The translations under genes and the position numbers were made by a program. From Parvularcula sp039818345 (lineage in GTDB: Bacteria; Pseudomonadota; Alphaproteobacteria; Caulobacterales; Parvularculaceae), in NCBI GenBank assembly GCA_039818345.1, contig JBCBUC010000022.1, positions 1 to 64,000 of the forward strand: a DNA stretch of 64,000 nucleotides, given 5' to 3'. The notes under the pieces are model-generated. The model was not told where the DNA came from. It worked only from the letters and a program-made list of their open reading frames with translations, and did not search any database. Positions 7,222 through 15,072 of the stretch are shown here, one piece after another. How positions within the stretch are numbered: position 1 is the stretch's first letter; the number at the start of each line of letters is the position of its first letter.

Positions 7222-8013
7222 GTGGGAAATTGGGTTTTGAACCAGATCGCGTCGATCGATGTGTTTAAGGCCGTCGCGCCGGATTGGGCGCGGCCGACCC
7301 TTTCTGTCGTCATTCCAATGTACAACGAGGTGGGTAACGTCGCCTTTGTCGTCGATGATGTCGCGCAGGCCCTCGGTTCCATGCCCTATGAGATCATCGC
7401 GGTCGACGATGGATCGGCGGACGGAACGCTGGCTGCGCTTCAAGACCTAAAAGATCAGCTGCCCACCTTGCGCGTCCTCCATCATGCAGAAAATGTTGGA
7501 CAAAGCCGCGCCATTCGTTCCGGGGTGCAGGCCGCTCGTGGCGAGATCATAGCGACGCTTGATGGTGATGGGCAAAATCCCGCATCCGGGATCATCGCGC
7601 TTTACGCGCAATTTATGCGCGATGATGCACCTGACGCCCTCGGGATGATTGGCGGAACAAGAGCCGGTCGGCAGGATAAACCCTCTCGGCTTCTTGCTTC
7701 ATCGATTGCGCGCATGGTGCGCCGCTGGGTGCTCAGCGATCCCTTTGTCGATACTGGATGCGGACTGAAGGTCTTTAAAAAACAAGCGTTTCTGCAGCTT
7801 CCCTTTTTTGATCACCAGCATCGCTACCTGCCGATCTTGATGCGGCGAGAAGGCTTTTTGGTGGAAGCCCATCCGGTTCAGCATCGACCCCGGTTCTCAG
7901 GGCGTTCAAAATACACCAATCTTGGGCGTGCAGCCGTAGCCATCCGGGATGTTCTCGGCGTATTGTGGTTACGAGATCGCGCTAAACAACCAAGTGCGGT
8001 TGAGGAGGTCTAA
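7222..8013 (+). CDS. GT2 glycosyltransferase, dolichyl-phosphate mannose synthase-like
   Basis: This 263-residue GT-A fold protein contains SVVIPMYNE (about 28-36), AVDDGSADGT, the metal-binding TLDGDGQNP and the acceptor-side FVDTGCGLKVFKK. It lacks C-terminal membrane helices, so it resembles the catalytic domain of DPM1/GtrB enzymes, which transfer a sugar from a nucleotide to a polyprenyl phosphate at the cytoplasmic membrane face. It diverges from the PMT-type transferase with 112 bp between them. The start is GTG at 7222 and no strong ribosome site is visible. The following small membrane protein starts five bases after its stop and could supply membrane anchoring. Confidence 0.88.
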   Translation: MGNWVLNQIASIDVFKAVAPDWARPTLSVVIPMYNEVGNVAFVVDDVAQALGSMPYEIIAVDDGSADGTLAALQDLKDQLPTLRVLHHAENVGQSRAIRSGVQAARGEIIATLDGDGQNPASGIIALYAQFMRDDAPDALGMIGGTRAGRQDKPSRLLASSIARMVRRWVLSDPFVDTGCGLKVFKKQAFLQLPFFDHQHRYLPILMRREGFLVEAHPVQHRPRFSGRSKYTNLGRAAVAIRDVLGVLWLRDRAKQPSAVEEV

Positions 8014-8018
8014 CATCG

Positions 8019-8501
8019 GTGGCTGATCGCGACGCAAAAATAGCGACGGCTGCCGTGCTGGGTCAACACGCACTTGCTGAAGACCACAGGGCTAAGGGTT
8101 CGTCTATGTTCACTATTTTCCCACTTCTGACGATCAGCTTGGTGATCTACAGTCTGTTGGCGCTCTTGCCGTTCGATGGCCCTTGGTACGCCAGTTCCCT
8201 GCCCCCGATTGAGATGATTTCTGGCGAGGCTTGGGTGATCACATGGGGCGATTTGTTCTTGATGGTCTCGATGGTGTTTCTGTTTGTCGAGATTTTGCGA
8301 TCGACCGAAACCGGGTCAGATTCAATTTGGAACCACGGACTTTCTGCCGGCGTTTTTATCGTCGCCATGCTCATGTTCGTGCTGCTTCCTGCTTACAGTA
8401 ATTCTGTATTTTTCATCTATATGTTGATGACTGCGCTCGATTTTATGGCTGGGTTTATCATCACGATCCGCGCGGCTCGACGGGACTTTGGTGTCGGTTG
8501 A
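8019..8501 (+). CDS. Small polytopic membrane protein
   Basis: This protein has up to 160 residues and three or four membrane segments (about 31-48, 72-91, 105-123 and 128-147). The GTG at 8019 has GAGGAGG 10-17 bases upstream. An ATG at 8106, which begins the first hydrophobic stretch, is the alternative and would give 131 residues. The family is not recognised. It starts five bases after the GT2 gene and is probably co-transcribed, so a role in lipid-linked sugar handling is plausible but unproven. Confidence 0.6.
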   Translation: MADRDAKIATAAVLGQHALAEDHRAKGSSMFTIFPLLTISLVIYSLLALLPFDGPWYASSLPPIEMISGEAWVITWGDLFLMVSMVFLFVEILRSTETGSDSIWNHGLSAGVFIVAMLMFVLLPAYSNSVFFIYMLMTALDFMAGFIITIRAARRDFGVG

Positions 8502-8609
8502 TCCCTAACCGACTGAAACCTCTAATTTACTTCTATTTTAGCGTTTCTTCACCCGGACAGCTTACGCCTAGGTCGTGTAATTTCTCGCGATGGTGCTGGA
8601 CGGACTTGA

Positions 8610-10328
8610 ATGACTACGACTTTCGATTCGAGTGTCGGCCCTGACACCGTCCGCTTTGCCCTCGAGGCCGCGGGCCAGGTGATGTTCGAGTTCGACCCCC
8701 AACAGGATTGCGTTGCTTGGGCCGATGCCCAGCAGGTTGGAGCTGTGCTCGGGTTGTCGGCTGAGCTTCAAACCGTGACCTATGACGCCTTAATGGGCCA
8801 CGTGACCGCCGAAGATGCGATGGCGCGAAGCGCAGAAATCGCCCAGGCGAAAGCTGAAGGCCGCGCTTATACGGTCGAGTACAGACTCGATGCTGGCGGC
8901 GGCGAACTTCGGTGGATCGAAGAGCGCGGCGTTTGGATGAAGGTGGCCGAGAGCGAGCGCCTGGTCGGCGTGATCCGCCGCATCGACGCCCAGAAGAACC
9001 GCGAAGAGCAATTGAGCTATCTTGCGGCCCATGATGAGCTCACCGGATCGCTCAACAGAACACGGACCAAGCAATTGGTGGATGAGGCGTTGTCGTCTGC
9101 TTCGGCGCAGCCATCGCACGTCTTCTTCTTGGTCGCGATCGACAATATCGGCGGCATCAATCTGAGCTTCGGCTTTGATGCAGCTGACCAAGTGATACGG
9201 ACGGTGGGGAATCGCTTCCGTGAGGGGCTGGGGGACGAGATCCGCTGCGGGCGCGTGGCTGGAACGAAGTTCGGGCTCCTTGCTCCGATCGGGACCGCGG
9301 AGGGGATCCGCAAATTGGCGATTGATATCCTCAACCTGATCCGTGCAGACGTGGTGGACACCCGCAGCGGCGGTATCGCCGTCTCGGTGTGTCTTGGGGC
9401 GGTGCCTCTGACCAATGATGTGGTGAGTGCCGATATGGCCTTTGCCCGGGCGGAGGCCGCGCTTGATCAGGCGCGGATGAGCGGACCATCGAGCTGGTCG
9501 ATGTTCTCTGCGGTCACCGACGCCAGCACGGCGCGGCACCGCGATGTTGAAATGAGCGACGTCATTCTCACGGCACTGAATGAGCGTCGCGTCCAAATCG
9601 CCTTCCAGCCCATCGTGTCCGATATCGATGTGCCTTTCGAAAAGTACGAGTGTTTGATCCGTCTTGATCTTGAAAACGACGGACCATTCTCTGCGCCGAA
9701 CTTTATTGCGGCGGCTGAACGCTTAGGTCTTGTGCATCTTTTGGATCGCCGTGTTCTAGAGCTTGCCACGATCGCTCTTGCCCGCGAGCCCGACATTGAA
9801 TTGGCGGTCAACGTATCGTGGGAAACCGTGAAAGATCCTGTGTGGGCTGATGGTTACGTTGCGCATTTACGGGCCAACGCTCATCTGGCGGATCGTTTGA
9901 CGGTTGAGCTAACGGAGACCCGCATTGTTGACGCGGTTGAAGCGTCGGAAGAGTTCGTGACACGGATTAAGGGCCTGGGTGCGAAATTCGCGCTCGACGA
10001 TTTTGGTGCCGGATACACATCCTTCCGCAATCTCAAGGCCCTCGACATCGATATTTTGAAGATCGATGGATCGTTCATCACGGGTCTAGCACAAAGCCGT
10101 GACAATCAATTGTTTGTCAGAACGCTGATTGATTTGGCGCGGAATTTTGGTATGAAAACCGTGGCTGAGTGGGTCGATAATGAGCGCGATGCTGCCATGC
10201 TGAAGGCGCTCGGTGTCGACTTTTTGCAAGGGTTCTATATCGGTCGCCCAGAACTCAAGCCAGAATGGACAACCCGCACTGTGCTTGATGACAACCGAGA
10301 TTCCGGGATGCAAGCAGCGAACGTTTAG
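8610..10328 (+). CDS. PAS-GGDEF-EAL protein, probable c-di-GMP phosphodiesterase
   Basis: This 572-residue protein has no membrane helices. A PAS/PAC domain (about 10-130, with LRWIEERGVWMKV) leads into a GGDEF domain (LAAHDELTGSLNRTR). The signature loop reads AGTKF instead of GGDEF, so cyclase activity is very unlikely. The C-terminal EAL domain keeps the expected metal and catalytic residues: ECLIRL (Glu of EAL), NVSW, ELTET, DDFGAGYTSF, LKIDGSF, VAEWVDNE and QGF. It should therefore hydrolyse c-di-GMP, perhaps under control of the PAS or degenerate GGDEF domain. The stop codon overlaps the convergent kdsB stop. Confidence 0.9.
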   Translation: MTTTFDSSVGPDTVRFALEAAGQVMFEFDPQQDCVAWADAQQVGAVLGLSAELQTVTYDALMGHVTAEDAMARSAEIAQAKAEGRAYTVEYRLDAGGGELRWIEERGVWMKVAESERLVGVIRRIDAQKNREEQLSYLAAHDELTGSLNRTRTKQLVDEALSSASAQPSHVFFLVAIDNIGGINLSFGFDAADQVIRTVGNRFREGLGDEIRCGRVAGTKFGLLAPIGTAEGIRKLAIDILNLIRADVVDTRSGGIAVSVCLGAVPLTNDVVSADMAFARAEAALDQARMSGPSSWSMFSAVTDASTARHRDVEMSDVILTALNERRVQIAFQPIVSDIDVPFEKYECLIRLDLENDGPFSAPNFIAAAERLGLVHLLDRRVLELATIALAREPDIELAVNVSWETVKDPVWADGYVAHLRANAHLADRLTVELTETRIVDAVEASEEFVTRIKGLGAKFALDDFGAGYTSFRNLKALDIDILKIDGSFITGLAQSRDNQLFVRTLIDLARNFGMKTVAEWVDNERDAAMLKALGVDFLQGFYIGRPELKPEWTTRTVLDDNRDSGMQAANV

Positions 10329-11086
10329 ACGTTCGGGTTTTTCGCTCTGAAACGACTGACAAATGCTTGGTAGTCATCCGCCGTGTCGATCCCCGGCGCT
10401 GCCCGTTCCACCATCATGACGGCGATGCTTTCTCCTGCTTCGAGTGCGGACAGCTGCTCAAGGCTTTCTGTCACAGCGAGGCTTGACGGTGTTAGGGACG
10501 CGAACGTCTGAAGCGGCTGGGGTGAGAATGCATAGAGCCCGATATGGAGTTTCGGTTGGTGGTCTCGTGTTCTTGGGAATGGCATGACGGATCGCGAGAA
10601 ATAAAGTGCGTATTCCCACGCCTCGCTGGACGTTGTGGTCACAACTTTCACCGTGTTCGGATTGTTCGCATCGATGTCGGTGGGGAAGGGGCAGGCTAAG
10701 GTTGAGATGAGAGGGGGTCGGTCACTCGCCGCCGCTTCCATGTGTCCTTCGATCAGGCGCTCGATATTGCTTGGCTCAACCTCGGGTTCATCCCCCTGAA
10801 GATTAATGATTACCGAAGCATCACGGCCTTTTGCTGCTGCCGCGACCCGTGCAGACCCCGACGGGATGTCGGGATCCGTCATCGCCACCTCGGCGCCAAA
10901 GGCTTGAGCGGCATCTGCGATCCTTGGGTCATCCACGGCAATCAGGACGTCGGCGCCGGCCACTTTCTTGGCCGCTTCCCAGGTGTGTTGAACAAGCGGT
11001 TTGCCTGTCTCGGCCAGCAGCATCTTGCCTTTGAGCCGCTGCGATCCGTAGCGCGCTGGTATAACAATCAGTGGTCTGTTCATCAT
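10325..11086 (-). CDS. kdsB: 3-deoxy-manno-octulosonate cytidylyltransferase
   Basis: This 253-residue protein activates Kdo to CMP-Kdo for the lipopolysaccharide inner core. It shows the N-terminal nucleotide loop IPARYGSQRLKGK, NLQGDEPEVEP and the C-terminal ESLEQLSALEAGESI and GIDTADD motifs of KdsB. The start ATG overlaps the vanZ-like stop by four bases, so galE-like, vanZ-like and kdsB form one minus-strand operon. The stop shares bases with the stop of the opposing EAL gene (TTAG, 10325-10328). Confidence 0.92.
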   Translation of the reverse strand: MMNRPLIVIPARYGSQRLKGKMLLAETGKPLVQHTWEAAKKVAGADVLIAVDDPRIADAAQAFGAEVAMTDPDIPSGSARVAAAAKGRDASVIINLQGDEPEVEPSNIERLIEGHMEAAASDRPPLISTLACPFPTDIDANNPNTVKVVTTTSSEAWEYALYFSRSVMPFPRTRDHQPKLHIGLYAFSPQPLQTFASLTPSSLAVTESLEQLSALEAGESIAVMMVERAAPGIDTADDYQAFVSRFRAKNPNV

Positions 11087-11505
11087 TGATACGTTCTCGA
11101 AAAGGTGTGGGCGAGCTCCGCCAAAACAAAGCCTGCAAAGACACCCAGCATATTCGCCATCCAGTCGGCAAGGGAGCTGACGCGATCAGGAAACAAACCC
11201 TGTAGAACTTCAAGAAGACCGCCGTAAAACCCAAGGGCGAGTGCCAACAGCGCCAAAACCCTGCGGGCATCGCCAACCATCCGGACGCCGAATGCTGACA
11301 AGCCGCCAAGAGCCGCATAGGCCAAGAAATGGCCAATCTTGTCGACCTGCGAGCCGTCATCGAAAAAGAATTCAGCAAGACCTTCAAAGAGGTGAAGGAA
11401 TTCCATCGTTGTATCGCCGGACGGCGATAACGACAAAACCGCGATGGCTAAAGCAGCACCAACAGCCAGCACCCGCGCGGTGAGGCGAAGATCAAGCGAT
11501 TTCAC
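11083..11505 (-). CDS. VanZ-like membrane protein
   Basis: This 140-residue protein has four predicted membrane segments and the VanZ-family motifs DKIGHFLAYAALGGLSAF and LEVLQGLFPDRVSSLADWMANMLG. VanZ homologues without vancomycin clusters are common and of unclear role. Here it is translationally coupled: its start overlaps the galE-like gene by 14 bases and its stop overlaps kdsB by four. An envelope-glycan role is therefore likely. Confidence 0.85.
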   Translation of the reverse strand: MKSLDLRLTARVLAVGAALAIAVLSLSPSGDTTMEFLHLFEGLAEFFFDDGSQVDKIGHFLAYAALGGLSAFGVRMVGDARRVLALLALALGFYGGLLEVLQGLFPDRVSSLADWMANMLGVFAGFVLAELAHTFSRTYQ

Positions 11506-12484
11506 GACTGTCTACGTCACCACGATCTTCCCATGCGATCGCGGTACGGATAATCAGATCAAGATCGTTATAGAGAGGGCGCCATCCCAAGATCGAACGA
11601 ATGGCGGCTGTGTCAGCGATCAGTTGGGGCGGATCACCGGCACGGCGCCCTGTGATAACGACGTCCATCGGTTTGCCGGTGATACGTTCAACGGATTGCA
11701 CGACATCCTGGACAGAGACGCCCTCGCCATAGCCGCAATTGAGCGTGACTGACTTGCCGTCACTGCGCATATAGTCGATGGCATCCGCATGGGCTGCCGC
11801 CACATCAGCAACATGGACATAGTCTCTGATCGCGGTCCCATCGGGCGTGTCGTAATCATGCCCGTAAATTTTCAGTGGTCCATCCTTTCGCCCGGTGGCG
11901 ACGCGAACCGCTGCGGTGATGAGGTGTTTGGGCGCACTGGCATCGCCTGATCGTCCCGTGGGGTCAGCGCCAGCGGCATTAAAGTAGCGCAAGATCACCA
12001 GCTTTATTCCGTGCCCTTCGCATACATCGCTCGCGACGCGTTCGGCCGCGGCCGCAGCCGCCCCTAGTGGCGAGATAGGGGTCAAAGGCTCGCTCTCTGG
12101 CACGGGAATGCGCGAGGGCATTCCGTAGACAGAGGCAGTGGACGATAAGACAAAGCGGCTGACCCCGGCCTCGACGGCTCCCCGCAAAACACTCATCAAG
12201 GGGGCAAGCGTGCTCTCGAACGCATCGAGCGGGTCTTTCAATGACCGCTCGACCGTGCCGCGGTCAGGAAAGTGGACCACATCAGTAACCTGATGGGCTT
12301 TGAACGCATCACGAACGGCATCGGATGAGGTAACATCAATCCGTTTAAGGAAGGGTTGGTCGGACGGCTGAAGCGTTGATCGGTCGCTATCAAAGCCGAG
12401 ATGCGGTAAGCCTCGATCCGTCAGCGACAACAACATTTGCCGCCCTTCGTAGCTCGATGCACCGATGACGCCGATCATCGTCAT
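11492..12484 (-). CDS. GalE-like extended SDR lacking the Tyr-Lys catalytic pair
   Basis: This 330-residue protein matches UDP-glucose 4-epimerase over its length: VLSSTASVYG, RYFNAAGADP, GHDYDTPDGTAIRDYVHVADVA, LNCGYGEGVSV and GRRAGDPPQLIAD. Two features are abnormal. The NAD-binding loop reads GASSYEG rather than GGAGYIG. The catalytic YxxxK site is PLGAAA, with Leu140 in place of Tyr and Ala144 in place of Lys (codons confirmed on the DNA). Ser/Thr114-116 remain. Normal epimerase chemistry is unlikely, so it may be a pseudoenzyme, a sugar-nucleotide binder or an enzyme with different chemistry. First gene of the vanZ/kdsB operon. Confidence 0.85.
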   Translation of the reverse strand: MTMIGVIGASSYEGRQMLLSLTDRGLPHLGFDSDRSTLQPSDQPFLKRIDVTSSDAVRDAFKAHQVTDVVHFPDRGTVERSLKDPLDAFESTLAPLMSVLRGAVEAGVSRFVLSSTASVYGMPSRIPVPESEPLTPISPLGAAAAAAERVASDVCEGHGIKLVILRYFNAAGADPTGRSGDASAPKHLITAAVRVATGRKDGPLKIYGHDYDTPDGTAIRDYVHVADVAAAHADAIDYMRSDGKSVTLNCGYGEGVSVQDVVQSVERITGKPMDVVITGRRAGDPPQLIADTAAIRSILGWRPLYNDLDLIIRTAIAWEDRGDVDSREIA

Positions 12485-12543
12485 AGCAACCCGCTTAATT
12501 TCCGCTCGTGATCGTTTGCCCTGATTGGAGGGGTGAGGAAAGG

Positions 12544-12558
12544 GCAGACTTCGTCTGC
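12544..12558 (-). terminator. Short hairpin after the PodJ-like gene
   Basis: GCAGAC (12544-12549) and GTCTGC (12553-12558) pair around a 3-base loop, directly after the minus-strand stop of the PodJ-like gene. On that strand it is followed by CCTTTCC, a poor T-run, so this is a weak terminator candidate. Confidence 0.35.
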
Positions 12559-12559
12559 G

Positions 12560-14776
12560 TTACATTCTGAGGGGGACGGGCTGCCATGCAGCAACCAAGC
12601 GATCGAGTTCACGCTTGATCAGCGGGTCGAGGCTTGCGCCGAGCCGAGTGGCCTCAACGCCTGCATTATTGTCCCCTTGCTCCTCCGCAAGCCGGAACCA
12701 GTAATAAGACTGGGCCGCGTCTCTCCGGTTCGCAGGAATATAGTCCATGTCCGGTGACAGGATCATCCCCAGATTGAACATCGCGTCGGTCAGCCCGGCG
12801 GATGCTGCGCGCTCGAATCCGCGGATTGCTGCATCCACATCAACCTCGCCGTAGCGCTCATCGATCGACATGAAAGCCAGCCGATGCACGGCGCGCGCAT
12901 TGCCCGTCTTTGATGCTTCTTCAAACCACTGACGTGATTTGTCCGTGTTGGCGGTGACGAAATTGCCGGTGAGGTACATCTCACCCAGGTCGTGCTGCGC
13001 AGCGGCCGAGCCCGCCCTGGCTGCCCGCATCATCGCGTTCACGCCGTCCTCAATGTCATCGGCGGTCACCGCGCTAGCCAGAAGGGTCTTGGCGTCGGCG
13101 TAAAGCGTGCTGGTGTCGTCGGTGGGCGCTGATCGGCGGCTTGCGGGCTCCAAGGTCGGTGAACTTGTCGCCACAATAGGGGATGGCTCATCAACCGCTC
13201 GATCTTCGGCAACCAAGCGAACAGCCATGAATACCATAGCAGCGAGCGCAACAGTCATCAGAACCCACCCTAATTGGGTGTTGTTATCGCCGCGTTCTGC
13301 AAAAGCACGTCCGAAGAGAGAACGAAATTTTTCCGACCAGGTGGGGTCATCGGCAAACGGATCAGCGTCACCAAAACGCATCGCACCATCTCGAAGACTT
13401 CCGTCGAAGTCCGATTCAGCGCGCCACTCCGGTGAAAAGTGAGGCTCAGGATCTTGGGCCGCGAGTTCCGGAGGAGGTTGACGATAAAATCCTGTGTTGT
13501 CGCCGCCAAAAGGGGCGTCTGAATCAGTCGCGTCAACGGCACCAAAATTTGCCGGATGAGGGCTGCGCGGCGGAATTGGTTCGTCCACCTCGTTCGCAGG
13601 TGACGGCGACGTTTTTTGCACGCGAAAATCGAGCGGGTCGTCAAAGACCCGGTCGAATTCGTCGTCGTCTTCTGCCCCCGACTTAAAGTCTTCGACCAAA
13701 GAAGCCTCAGCCAATTCCTGGACAATGTCCGGCCCACCAATCGCCTCATCTTGGTCGCGGTTTTCCAATCTGTCCACCACGCTGGCGAACGCACCTTGCA
13801 ATGCTGTGATCCGGCGATCGGCTTCGGCGACGGCGTCCCGTACCTCGCCTGTGGATCCCTGACCGGAAGAGTGAAGACTGGTTTCTTGGACATCGCGCCG
13901 GAGGGCTTCCACCGACTGGGCCACCCGGCTGATACCTTCAGCGGAGCGTTCTTCTCCGGCTTCGATTTTTTCTGAGAGGCGCGCGACATTGTGCTCGAGC
14001 GTTCTGATATTGTCGCTCGTCCGTTTAATCTCGCTTCCTAAGAGCTGAAGCCGCTGGCTCGTCCTTTCGATGAAGGTCTCATCATGGGAACCCATTGCCT
14101 CTTTGGCCGCTGTCAACGCTTCGCTGACAAGGCCCTCGGTGGTCGAGACGCGTTCCGTGGTGGAATCGACAGCTTCAAGAAGCGCGCTCAACTCGCCGCG
14201 CAACAGGGCATCTTCTTGATCAAAGCGAGACTTCAGCTCGCTGACGATGTCCTCGTTCCGATCAAGCCGTTCTTCGGTGTCGGCACGGGAGCGTTCAACC
14301 TGGTCAACCAAGGTGCTGAGCGCTTTTTCTAAGGCCACCAGGCTGCGCACCCAGGAGTCTTTTTCCCGCGCGCCTTCGAGCCGGTCGAGACGCTCCGCTA
14401 TCCCAAGCCCATCAGCCGGTGCATCGGTCTCGCGCTCAAGTCTTTTGACCCGCTCAAAAACGGTTTCGAGGCCCTTGTTGAGCCCGCCCATGGCTTCTCG
14501 CGACTGCATGTCACTCGATTGAAGCTGCTTTTCGGCGGATTTAAGGCGGTCATTGAGACGGTTGAGCGTATCGACCACCGCACGAAGCTGATCGGTCGTC
14601 ACCCCCGAGACAGAGGTTTCCTGTCCGCCCGGTGCGACCTCGCCGAGACCTTGCTCTTTGATCATCTGGGTCATCCACTCGCCGAGAGTCATCCCATTTC
14701 GACGCGCGAGTTCCTTGGCCACCGTGCGGGCGTCTGGGTCGATCCCCTTTACGCTCCAAGGGACGTTGGACTTCAC
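12560..14776 (-). CDS. PodJ-like polar scaffold protein with Sel1 repeats
   Basis: This 738-residue protein starts MKSNVPWSVKGIDPDAR, followed by RRNGMTLGEWM, the N-terminal signature of alphaproteobacterial PodJ-type polar organisers. The GTG at 14776 has AAGGAG 8 bases upstream; the GTG at 14812 has none. A long predicted coiled coil follows (about 45-350), then an acidic, proline-rich linker, one membrane helix (about 500-523, LGWVLMTVALAAMVFMAV), and periplasmic Sel1-like repeats (about 575-715). PodJ of Caulobacter ends in a peptidoglycan-binding domain, which is missing here. The likely role is recruiting polarity or envelope factors to a cell pole. Confidence 0.8.
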   Translation of the reverse strand: MKSNVPWSVKGIDPDARTVAKELARRNGMTLGEWMTQMIKEQGLGEVAPGGQETSVSGVTTDQLRAVVDTLNRLNDRLKSAEKQLQSSDMQSREAMGGLNKGLETVFERVKRLERETDAPADGLGIAERLDRLEGAREKDSWVRSLVALEKALSTLVDQVERSRADTEERLDRNEDIVSELKSRFDQEDALLRGELSALLEAVDSTTERVSTTEGLVSEALTAAKEAMGSHDETFIERTSQRLQLLGSEIKRTSDNIRTLEHNVARLSEKIEAGEERSAEGISRVAQSVEALRRDVQETSLHSSGQGSTGEVRDAVAEADRRITALQGAFASVVDRLENRDQDEAIGGPDIVQELAEASLVEDFKSGAEDDDEFDRVFDDPLDFRVQKTSPSPANEVDEPIPPRSPHPANFGAVDATDSDAPFGGDNTGFYRQPPPELAAQDPEPHFSPEWRAESDFDGSLRDGAMRFGDADPFADDPTWSEKFRSLFGRAFAERGDNNTQLGWVLMTVALAAMVFMAVRLVAEDRAVDEPSPIVATSSPTLEPASRRSAPTDDTSTLYADAKTLLASAVTADDIEDGVNAMMRAARAGSAAAQHDLGEMYLTGNFVTANTDKSRQWFEEASKTGNARAVHRLAFMSIDERYGEVDVDAAIRGFERAASAGLTDAMFNLGMILSPDMDYIPANRRDAAQSYYWFRLAEEQGDNNAGVEATRLGASLDPLIKRELDRLVAAWQPVPLRM

Positions 14777-14889
14777 GCAGTGGCTCCTTCTCGTCGGTCT
14801 TTTCCACGGCACGAAAACCGCTGAAACTGTTCAAATCGACCGAGGTCTTCGGCGTTATGCTGATTTCAATCAGGGGTGAAGGCGCAGGC

Positions 14890-14904
14890 TTAAGAAAGTT
14901 CTAA
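14890..14904. promoter_or_regulatory. Possible CtrA-like site
   Basis: TTAA-N7-CTAA lies in the divergent gap between the PodJ-like gene and the acyl-CoA dehydrogenase gene. It differs by one base from the CtrA consensus TTAA-N7-TTAA. CtrA control of polarity genes is known in Caulobacterales. One imperfect site is weak evidence. Confidence 0.25.
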
Positions 14905-15072
14905 GCATGAGCGACTGAATGCACCCATTGGTTGAGGCAACCGAAGTGCCACAATTTTGTCACCGCGACCGATCGCATCTTTGCTTTGCCGTTTGAAGGC
15001 GGGTACGACGCGGACAACTTTGTTCGTCTTGCGACGGCAAAAGCCGCGCAACAACCTTCTGGAGGGATTACC

